A DNA stretch of 64,000 nt from Medicago truncatula (Eukaryota > Streptophyta > Magnoliopsida > Fabales > Fabaceae), in contig NC_053045.1 in NCBI RefSeq assembly GCF_003473485.1, positions 35,376,494 through 35,440,493 of the forward strand, written 5' to 3'. The position numbers were made by a program, and so were the translations under genes. The notes beneath the pieces are model-generated. The model searched no databases. It had not been told where the DNA came from and was given only the letters and a program-made list of their open reading frames with translations. Positions 45,437 through 54,971 of this stretch are shown in pieces. Positions within the stretch are counted from its first letter, which is position 1, and each line of letters opens with the position of its first letter.

Positions 45437-46484
45437 TCTTGTATGTGTTATGAAAAGATATTGGTCTAAAAATGGTAGACTGGTGTAAATGAAGAATGTT
45501 TCTGAATCTCAAATTCTTTGAACTGTGAATAAATTTGAGTTGGTTCTTAATGCTTGCAGTCATTAATATATATAGATGAAAGGATATGTAATAAACAGTC
45601 AGCAACTTGAATGATCAATGAAGGAGGACCATGAGATTGGGAGTCAATGGGAGCCATAGAACTTAAGGGAGACAATGACATATAATAGATCACATGGTGT
45701 TGTCTTAGATGATTTTCTCAAATTTTCAACATCAAATGTCATAATAATAAATAATGTATGTCCCACCCACCACCTTAAGTAGAGGCCAGCAATATATAAA
45801 ATTAAATAAGTTGATGTTTAAACTTGAGAAAGTCATCTAAATTTTGTAAGATCACATGGTATTCTACAATTTTATAATTTTCAAAAATTCATCAATCAAG
45901 TTTAATTTATTAGTTTTCAGTGCAAGTTGTGCTGAAGGTCAATGAAAGTTTCTCTACAATTTTAAATTGCGTAATTATATCTGCAAATTAGCTCAGTGGC
46001 CAAAATTGAAAAGAAAAATAAAATATATCAAATCTAATCCAAATATTACCGAAGTGGTTGGCAACTGACTTAACTCTAGGTCCACCATGTCTACAAATTC
46101 CAAGAGCTGATGTTCTGGTTGTTTAACGATAGTTTGACGTAGCTATGTGATATGTTTTGAGCTTGTCTGCTAGAAGAGTGGGATTATTAGCATATCGGTT
46201 GGCCTGAGTTTTCAAGTCTGAAGTAAATCCTGGATATAATTAGACAATCATGAAACAATACCATGTGACATCTCATTGGCCTTTCTCTCTTATGAAATAA
46301 TAGCCCAAAACACAACCACAGAATCCATCAAGGAATTGTTTCCACAAAAACTTGTAGATCTATCTATATATACTCATTATGACTATCTCAAGCAGCAACA
46401 CAATTCAAGTTACTCACAAATACAAATTAAAATATTTCTTTCTTACATACACAAGATGTTAGTGTGTTGTAACTCATAATAACA
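45437..46484. promoter_or_regulatory. Shared promoter region of the 45164/46485 SAUR pair
   Basis: A 1048-bp divergent spacer. On the minus-gene side CACATG (45691-45696) sits with GAGACA (45669-45674, TGTCTC inverted), giving the full composite. On the plus side CATGTG is at 46262-46267 in 'CAATACCATGTGAC', with no TGTCTC close by. TATA-like 'CTATATATACTC' is near 46365. Confidence 0.58.
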
Positions 46485-46757
46485 ATGGGCTTTCGTTTAC
46501 CTGGTATCATTAGACGGTCATCATCTTCCAAGGCTGTGGATGAAGTCCCAAAAGGCTATCTTGCGGTTTATGTTGGAGAAAAAATGAAGCGATTTGTGAT
46601 TCCAACTTCATTATTGAATCAACCTTCATTTCAAGAGTCGTTAAGCCAATCAGAAGAAGAGTTTGAATATGATCATCGAATGGATGGTCTCTCGATTCCT
46701 TGCAGTGAAGATGTTTTCTTAGAACACACTTCGTGCTTCAATGTTAAATCTCATTAA
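46485..46757 (+). CDS. SAUR protein, divergent plus-class
   Basis: Intronless, 90 residues, starting [20 protein letters not shown]. Core: [26 protein letters not shown], then [18 protein letters not shown]. Several family-invariant positions differ (PISYL to [13 protein letters not shown] to EYDHRMDG), and the C-terminus is '[10 protein letters not shown]'. The frame is intact, so it may be under relaxed or shifted constraint. The relic at 39155 is its closest kin. Confidence 0.9.
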   Translation: MGFRLPGIIRRSSSSKAVDEVPKGYLAVYVGEKMKRFVIPTSLLNQPSFQESLSQSEEEFEYDHRMDGLSIPCSEDVFLEHTSCFNVKSH

Positions 46758-46758
46758 A

Positions 46759-46799
46759 GGAGACTTACATAGATATTAGTTAGTTAAGACAAATTGTAC
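46759..46799 (+). promoter_or_regulatory. DST-like element of the SAUR at 46485
   Basis: GGAGACTTACATAGATATTA then GACAAATTGTAC. Blocks one and two fit well and block three is diverged. It begins at the stop codon. Confidence 0.55.
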
Positions 46800-47870
46800 A
46801 GCATACACTTTCATTTTTCATTCGTTTCTAAGCTGAAATGCCATCCAACCGAGACAGTTATGAACAGAGATATTTGAGTTTTTGGTCGAATTTCAACGAA
46901 TTTCTGTATACATCTTATTTTTGCACAAAAGATTGTATATACTAACAGCAACCTTTTTACATATTCTGTTGTCCAATAAACATGTAATTTAACAATGGCA
47001 TAGGTCAAAAGAAAACATAATTCTCACCGAAGGATTACTATTTGCTAGTTCTTTTATTGGAAGAAGTAGGAGAACAATTGCGGTTGTAAAATTGCAAAAT
47101 GAAATCGAAGAGCCTTGTAATCATAAGTTCGTCAGCCTCGGGCATGTCAAAACAACCATATGTTCTAGAGGTGTCCATCAAGAATCACAAGGTTTTAGAG
47201 TAGATGACTGACTTGGAGAAATGAAAGAGATTTGTACAAAAAAAAAAAAAAACGTAATTATTGTTTAACCGATTTAATCCCTTGTTTCATATGTCCAACA
47301 TATGCTCAAAGAGTTTCATTTTTTTTTTTTTGTATAAATCTTTTTGATCTATCCGTATATGGGTTAGTCATAATAAGTTATCAATCACTATGACATACGG
47401 TTGCTAAAGAAATTTCTTCAATTTTTGATAAATGTTTGCACATTATTAGCAATCTGCTTCATTGATCTATTTCCTACCATTTCCTAATGTCTTTAACAAA
47501 TAGAAAATCAAAGAAACAAAGTAAAGGAACTCTCTTATTTAAAACTCTTCTTGTTCCAAAATCAGAATAGTCTTCCTGGTTTTGGAGTCAAACATAATTG
47601 CTTCTTTCATAATAAGGCTTTCACAAAAGGAAAATACTTTGCAGTTTCACAGTATCAAACATAATTCTACATTAAACTTGTTTATCCCAAACTCTATTAA
47701 AGGTTAGTTTTGTTAGCGGAAACTCTGCCAAGGAAAATATGAAAGATAGATCTCTGTCCCTTTGTATTATATTTTGAAAGGGTGGGGTACAATCTAAGAC
47801 AAACACTTCATGATATCTCATCCTATGCTCTCTATTATTTTACCCTTTCATACAGCCATTTAGCTTTGAA
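46800..47870. other. Spacer with a diverged copy of block S
   Basis: 46800-46980 matches the 3' flank of the relic at 39155. About 47395-47650 is a diverged relative of blocks 16988 and 27350 ('GCTAAAGAAATTTCTTCAAT', 'TAATGTCTTTAAC'). No gene seen. Confidence 0.5.
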
Positions 47871-47871
47871 T

Positions 47872-49775
47872 TGGGTTTAAAGGAAAACCAAAGAAATCTC
47901 ATTTGCAGCCTATTGCAGATAAGATAAAGTCTAAGCTTAGTGCGTGGAAAGCTTCTCTTCTCTCTATTGCAGGGAGAGTGACTTTGGTTAAGTATGTGAT
48001 TCAAGGAATGATGATGCACACTATATAATCTGTACTCTTGGCCTAATTCATTGCTGAAGGAAGTTGAAGCTTGGATCAGGAACTTTATTAATTTGGAGTG
48101 GTGACATATCCAAAAGGAAGTTAGTGACTGTTTCTTGGCGTAAAGTTTGCAAGCCCTACTCTGAAGGAGGTTTGGGATTGAGTACACTTTGAATGAGCTG
48201 CAAACCTTAAGTTCTGTTGGGATCTCAAAAATTCAAATGAAGACTGGGCCATTCTTCTAAGAAGTAAGGTGTTTAGAGGAAGCAAAGTAATTTCAATGAA
48301 AATTGCAGTGTTAAGTCAGAGATTATTAATATCAATGAAAAGTGCAGCTGGATCATAGGTAATGGGGAAAATATCAATTTTTGGCTTGATCCGTGGCTTG
48401 ACAACCTGTTGCTTCTATTCTTAACTTGCCAGGCAACATTCATAGTAGTTTAATAGATAGGGTTTCTGATTTTTTACCGGCACTTCCCTCAACATGTTTT
48501 GGACTCTTTCCCTAACCTGAATCAACTTGTCATGCAAGTAACTCTCCCTAGTGAGCCTAAGGAAGACAAATTAGTTTGGAAAAGATGCTAAACAGGAGAT
48601 CTTTCTCTTAAAGAGGCTTTTTCATTCAAATATGGCACAGGACAAAATATTTCTTGGGCAAAAACGCTATGGTGCCCTGATATCCCACCTTCAAAATCTT
48701 TATTGACATGGAGACTCATGCACAACAAACTTCCAACTGATGATAACCTAGTGCTCAGAGGGTGTAACCTTCCTTCAATGTGCTTTTCTTGTCAGACTTC
48801 CTCAGAAACCACCTTTCATTTGTTTTTTTGAATGTCCATTTGCTATAAAATTGTGGTCATGGTTAGCTTCTCTCCTCAACATGCCTCTTCAGTTCAACTT
48901 TTTGGGAGAAATTTGGTCAATCTTAGATCATAGTTGGACTCCTCAGTGCAAAGTAGTGGTTAAAGCTTGTATCATCAATCTTTTAATAATCTGGTACAGA
49001 AGGAACAACGTTAGATTCCAGGACAAGGTAGTTACTTGGAGAACAACTATTACCTTGATCATCTCTAAGGTCTCTTTATCAGGGAACTTCGCCTCAAAAA
49101 CTGCTGCCTCCAACATGTCTGAATTCATAATTCTGAAGACTTGCAAAGTCACAATCAAGCCTCCTAGGGATTCCTTAATCAAAGAAGTTATTTGGGCTCC
49201 TCCTATGCATTCTTGGATTAAGATCAACATGGTGCCTCAATCAAGAACCCTACTAGAGCTGCAGCTGGAGGAATATTCAGAAACTCTGATGGGGCTTGCT
49301 TAGGTGGCTTCTCTCATTTTTTTGGTAATGCAAATGCTTTGTATGCTGAACTGTTTGCAGCAATGAATGCTATTGAAATTGCTGCTTTGATGGGATTCTC
49401 TAATGTTTGGTTAGAGTCTGATTCTCAGTTGGTGATCCTTGCCTTCAAGTCCAAATCTGTTGTTCCTTGGGGTCTAAGGAACAAATGGGAGAAATGTATT
49501 CATATTACTCATAGAATGAGATTTTGTGCCACTCACATTTATAGGGTTGCGGATTCCCTAGCCAACTTTGGTTTAACTTTATCTACTTTAGATTTGTTTT
49601 GGTTTGATAGCATCCCTGACTTTGTTAGGAGGGAATACAATAGGAATATGTTGGGTATGCCCAACTTTAAATATGCCACCTTTTGAAAAGGTTCTGGTGT
49701 TGTCCTCCTTTTCTTTTTAATGAAATGATATGATGCTCTTTGCATCTTAAAAAAAATTAAAAAAAAATACAACAG
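47872..49775 (+). mobile_element. 5'-truncated L1-type LINE (RT C-term, zf-RVT, RNase H-like)
   Basis: Begins inside the RT C-terminal part ('KPKKSHLQPIADKIKSKL', 'SAWKASLLSIAG'). It continues through a zf-RVT block ('WCPDIPPSKSLLTWRLMHNK', 'CFSCQTSSETTFHLFFECP') and an RNase H-like domain ('YAELFAAMNAIEIAALMGF', 'WLESDSQLVI', 'YRVADSLANFG'). It ends with an A-rich tail near 49748-49770. Frame breaks are frequent: the RT part is split by a stop after 'MMMHTI', and another break lies at the zf-RVT/RNase H junction near 49300. It shares nearly identical sequence over about 610 bp with 60218-60833. Confidence 0.85.
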
Positions 49776-50279
49776 TATAGACTAATCCATCGAGCGGTGT
49801 AGGAAATCATTTATAAATATGATTAAATTTAAATGTTTTGTTATTAATTTTATAACTTAGAATATAAAATATATTTTTCTCTTAAAAAAAAAGAATATAA
49901 AATATATTTTTAAATAATCATATTTTATCGACATTAGTAATTTTTCACTCATTTTAATTTTATATTTTATAATTTATGGTTATATAAATCAGATGAACTA
50001 GTTTTTTTTCTTCTTCTATTTTTTATTCACATTCATATTTATATTTTATAATTTTTCTATTTTTAATTTTATAACATAGGTTCAACCTTTTTATGAACCA
50101 GATGAACTATAGCGGACCTTCACATGCAATTACTCGAACCGTGGTTAGTTTATTTTTTCAATATAAATATAGTAAAAAAAGGAGGATATAGATATGGTGA
50201 GAATTTTTTTTGCAAAAAGAAATGGTGAGTATTATTGTTGTAGGTAAAAGGATGAATTTATAATACATTATAAAAATAA
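49776..50279. other. AT-rich spacer
   Basis: No gene or element seen between the LINE tail and the MITE, apart from short direct repeats such as 'AATATAAAATATATTTTT' near 49860 and 49895. Confidence 0.5.
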
Positions 50280-50570
50280 GGGCTAATGGTGCTTTACCCC
50301 CTGTAATATAGATCATTTTTTATTTTCTTCCCTGTAAAATATTATTTTTGATTTACCCCCCTGTAATTTTTTTTTTTTTGGAATACCCCCCTAATAGGTC
50401 ATAAAAAAACGAAAAAATTCTGCAAAAAATAAATAAAGTCGTTTTTTTATGACCTATTGGGGGGTATTCCAAAAAATATATATTTTACAGGAGGTAAATC
50501 AAAATAAATATTTTACAGGGGGGAAAACCAAAAATGACATATATTACAGGGGGTAAAACACCATTAACCC
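50280..50570. mobile_element. Mutator-type MITE with perfect 9-bp TSD
   Basis: A 291-bp foldback element. Ends GGGCTAATGGTGCTTTACCC and the inverted GGGTTAATGGTGTTTTACCC are flanked by TAAAAATAA at 50271-50279 and 50571-50579. Inner 'CCCCCTGTAATATA' words repeat in both arms. Non-coding. Confidence 0.88.
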
Positions 50571-50596
50571 TAAAAATAAAGTACTATGATAAATAT

Positions 50597-53500
50597 ACAA
50601 CAGCAACCAAGCCTTATCCCACTAAGTGGGGTCGGCTACATGGATCAAATGACGCCATAGTGTTCTATCAAAATCATATTTGGATCCAACTCATTGACCT
50701 CTAAATCTTTTCCAATGGTTTCTCGAATGATTTTCTTAGGTCTTCCTTTACCTCTTTTAACCTGATTCTACTCCATTTGATCTACTCTTCTTACAACGGC
50801 ATCTACGGGTCTTCTCTCTACATGTCAAAACCATCTAAGCCTATTTTCTACCAACTTTTCTACTATAGGTGCTACCCCCACTCTCTCTAATGGTGTCATT
50901 ATTCTATCATGTCTAGTCTTACCACTCATCCAGCGCAACATCCTCATCTCCGCTACACTTACTTTACTCTCGTGTTGGCTCTTAACTGCCCAACACTCCG
51001 TACCATACAACATTGTCGGTCTGACTGTTGTCTGATAGAATTTTCCTTTCAGCTTAAGTGGTACTTTCTTATCGCACAAAACACTTGAGGCTCTTCTCCA
51101 TTTCAACCACCCAGCTTGAATACGATGATTTACATCTGCTTCTATTTCTCCATCATTTTGCACTATGGACCCAAGATATGTAAACTGTGTAACTTGGGGT
51201 ATGATATGATCTCCAACTTTCACCTCCAAGGTATACCCACTTCTCCTTTTGCTGAAGTTACATTCCAAATACTCCGTCTTGCTTCTACTCAAGCGGAAAC
51301 CATACGCTTCTAAGGCTTGCCTCGAGGTCTCTAGCCTCCCATTTGACTCCTCCCTCGACTCACCAAGCAAGACTACATCATCGGCAAAAAGCATACATCT
51401 CGGTGTTAACTCTTGGATGTGTTTCGTTAGTACATCCAAAACTAAAGTAAAAAGAGAAGGACTTAGGGTTGACCCTTGGTGCAGTTCTATTGTTATGGGA
51501 AAATCTACGCTATCCCCATCATGCGTCTTCACACTAGTGGAAGCTCCCTCATACATATCCCAGATAGCTCTAATATAGGCAATCCTCATCCCTTTCTTCT
51601 CCAGGGTTTTCCACAAAATCTCTCTAAGTACTCTATCCTACGCCTTCTCCAAATAAGTGAAAACTAATTGCAAGTCTTTTTTATCCGTCCGATATCGCTC
51701 CATCATGCGTCAAAGTAAGTAGTTCGCTTCCATAGTCGACCTCCGAGGAATAAAACCAAATAAGTTATCCGTAACATGAGTCTCTTTTCTTAGTCTTCGC
51801 TCAATTACCCTTTCCCATAACTTCATGGTATGACTCATTAGCTTAATTCCCCTATAATTCGCGCAATTATGTATATCCCCTTTGTTCTTATAAGGTGCTT
51901 CTTCTCCACTTGTCTGGAATATTCTTCGTCTTCATAATCTCGTTGAATTTTTTTGTGAGCCACACAATTCCTTATATCGCCAAGACTTTTCCACACTTCG
52001 ATAGGTATGTTATCCGGCCCAACTTCCTTGCCATTACTCATCCTTTTCAATGCTTTTTTCACCTCGTGCTCTTGAATTCGACGATAATAGTTATAGTTTC
52101 GGCCCTCCGCTCTGATGTCTAACCTGTTAGAGTCTGGTAAGATCTCATATCCTTCATTAAATAAGTTATGGAAATACATTTTCCATCTATCCTTAATATT
52201 TCTTTCTTGAACCAAAACTCTACCATCTTCATCTTTGATACACTTCACTTGGTCCAGGTCTCTTGGCTTTCGTTCTCGTCCCTTCACAAGCTTGTATATA
52301 GATTTCTCCCCCTCCTTGGTACCTAAAGATTTGTATAATCCTCCATAGGGTCTCGCTTCACTCACCGCCTTCTTAGCCTTTTTCCTAGCTATCTTATATT
52401 AATCCCAAGTTTCGGCATTTTTACACTTAGACCAATCTTTAAATCAATCTCTTTTAATCCGAACTTTACTATGAACACTGTTATTCCACCACCAAGATTC
52501 TTTAGCCCTAGGTCCAAAACCTCTAGATTCTCCCAACGTCTCTTTTGCCACCTTCCTAATCTCGTGAGCCATCATCTCCCACATATCATTAGCGCTTCCA
52601 TGTGGTTGCCTGAAACCTCCCTCTAATATCTTGCAGAGCCCCGCTACGGCCATTCTCTTTGCGCTCCTCTTAACCCTTACATCCATCACCATTACTCTAT
52701 GTTGGGTAGTTAAGCCCTCTCCAGGTATGACTTTACAGTCTAATTAGATCTTCCTGTCTGTTTTCCTAATAAGAAAAAATCGATTTGAGAACATGAGGGC
52801 CCACTCGTGTAAGTGATGAGATGCTCATCTCTTTTCCTAAAACATGTATTAGCTATAGTAAGATCAAAAGCCGATGAAAAATCTAAGATGGAATTATCCC
52901 CGGCATTTAACTCCCCAAGACCATACCCCCAATGCACGCCCTCAAAACCTCTTGAAACACTCCCTACATGCCCATTTAAATCACCTCATAGAAAAATCTT
53001 TTCTCCTAATGGGATATCCTGAATTAAGCCTTCTAGCTCCTCCCAAAACTTGACTTTAAGGTGTTCTTCTAACCCTACCTGAGGTGCATAAGCGCTAATT
53101 ACGTTAAAGGTCTCTTGTTCCACTACAAACTTTAGGGATATAATCCGATCTCCTATCCTTTTAACATCCACAATATCTTTCTTCCACTCGTTATCCACAA
53201 TGATGCCTACCCCATTTCTCGATCTAACTTCGCCTGTGTATCAAAGCTTAAATCCTGAACTATCTACTTCTTTCGCCTTTTTCCCCACCCACTTAGTTTC
53301 TTGTAGGCACATAAAATTAATCCTCCTCCTGGTCATAATGTCTACTACTTCCATAGATTTACCCACAAGAGTACCTATATTACATGTCCCAAAACGAATC
53401 CTGCTCTCATGAACTAGCTTCTTTACCCACACCCGTTCACGAAGATGTGGAAACCCTTGCTTATTTTTCACTACATCCAGGCGGTGATGCAGCGGCCCTT

Positions 53501-53676
53501 GCTCATTTGACATTGTACTCGAGCTATACAGCGTGTTGCTTCTAGGCAACGACCTAACATTCACACTATTTTGTATTTGGTCCATGTCATAGAGATTCGG
53601 CAAAGTTTTACGTTGGCTGTCGAGGCATAACATAACCTTCCTTTTACTCGGGCTTGGGATCGACCTTGGTAGGATT
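50597..53676 (-). mobile_element. Near-full-length RTE-type LINE with 19-bp TSD
   Basis: A 3080-bp element read on the minus strand. The AP-endonuclease region near 53540-53240 has 'GTCNIGTLVGKS' and 'MCLQETKWVG'-type motifs. The reverse transcriptase at about 51620-50825 has the catalytic 'MLFADDVVLLGE'. The 3' end reads 'GTAGCCGACCCCACTTAGTG' and 'GGATAAGGCTTGGTTGCTG', the plant RTE signature with a TTG-type tail. AAAGTACTATGATAAATAT is repeated at 50578-50596 and 53677-53695. At least five in-frame stops or shifts split the single ORF (segments end near 53241, 52986, 52740, 52444 and 51838), so it is inactive. Its left duplication overlaps the MITE's TSD by two bases. Confidence 0.92.
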
Positions 53677-53699
53677 AAAGTACTATGATAAATATCTTA

Positions 53700-54118
53700 A
53701 AACATAAACAACTAAATTAATTTTGAATAAAAGATGAATTTGAAGGAGCAAAAGAATATTTTAGCACAACTTTTTACTCATTATTATGTTGTTAGGGAAT
53801 TAGAAAGTGTGCTAGCTAGTCTTTGATGTGATATGATTACTACCATTAGTTGTGGAATTACAAAAGTTTAGGGGATGACTACCGACTTGTATACTTCTAT
53901 TATTGGTGCATCATTGTTTTTCATAGAGGGCTATATTTTCTACAAAACACTAGTTATCCCTTTGAACCTTGAAACACCTATGAATATCCTTTGCCAGAAT
54001 TTGAGGAATGCTTGATGAGAGAGGACGAATAATAGGTCAAAGGTCGGTTGAACTATACGCAAGTTTCAACAAAGATAAAAGTTGGAAATTATTTTTACTT
54101 TATTTATAATGTTATATC
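53700..54118. other. Spacer, nothing recognised
   Basis: No gene, RNA or bounded repeat seen between the RTE element and the Tourist-like element. Confidence 0.5.
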
Positions 54119-54121
54119 TAA

Positions 54122-54824
54122 GGAGGGTGTATTGAATTAGGATTTTAAATGATAATTTTTGTTTAAAAAAGTTTTGAAGATTTTAAAAGACTTAGCATAA
54201 TTTTGATGACTTTAATTATTTTAAAAGACTATTAAAGATTTCAATAGATTTAATTCATAAGGTTTTAAAGGATTTAAAATGATTTTATGGATTTCAAGAG
54301 ACTTCAGCAGATTTTATGAATATTAATAAATAATTGAAAAAAAAAATCATAACACACTCTCTTTCACAAAATCTCAATAAAGATTTTTTTATTTTTTTAT
54401 GTTATTTTTATTTTTTACGGGAGAGAGAGGAAAAGAGAGAGTAATAGAGAAGGGAGGAGAGAGGGAGAGATATTAATATCTTAAAAGAAAAAAACAATCT
54501 TAACAAATATTATGTTTTCATGAAAGACTTTTTCATGCCAAAATTTCACTAGAAAATTCCACAAAATTCATCAAAATCTGATTTATTAAATAATCTTTCA
54601 AAATTTGAATGATTTTGAATACCACTAAACTTTTTTGTAAGTGATTAAGAATCTTGATTGATTATAACAAGACTTTTTTTGACTTTTTTAAATGACAAAA
54701 AATTTTGATTGAACAATGCAAAATTTTTTTTAAATTGAAAAGAATCTCATTATTGAATATCACAAAATTTTTTCATTATAAAACAGTCTTTTAAAATTCC
54801 TTAAAATCATGATCCAATATACCC
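54122..54824. mobile_element. PIF/Harbinger (Tourist-like) non-autonomous element
   Basis: About 700 bp bounded by GGAGGGTGTATTGAATTAGG and the inverted GGGTATATTGGATCATGATT, flanked by TAA at 54119-54121 and 54825-54827, the PIF/Harbinger target duplication. Internal 'GATTTTAAAAGACTT'-type words repeat. A GA-rich tract lies at 54418-54470. No transposase frame. It ends about 70 bp before the L35 promoter telo-box. Confidence 0.7.
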
Positions 54825-54867
54825 TAAATGAATGAGCAATTTTCTGAAAATAAAGTAACACAAATTC

Positions 54868-54901
54868 AGCCCATTTTACTTTCTACCAAGTTTTAGGGTT
54901 T
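54868..54901 (+). promoter_or_regulatory. Site II plus telo-box of the L35 promoter
   Basis: AGCCCA (TGGGCT inverted, site II) at 54868-54873 and TTAGGGTTT (telo-box AAACCCTAA inverted) at 54893-54901 lie 70-105 bp before the ATG. This pair is the known signature of plant ribosomal-protein promoters. Confidence 0.75.
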
Positions 54902-54971
54902 TGGGTAGAAACAACAGTTACACTTTGTACCAAGTTTTCTTTTCTCGCGGCGGCGATTCAAGACCTTCGAA

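Noticed and set aside
51116-51578. Plus-strand frames inside the RTE element
   Set aside because: They are shadows of the minus-strand reverse transcriptase, which has clear FADD-type motifs.
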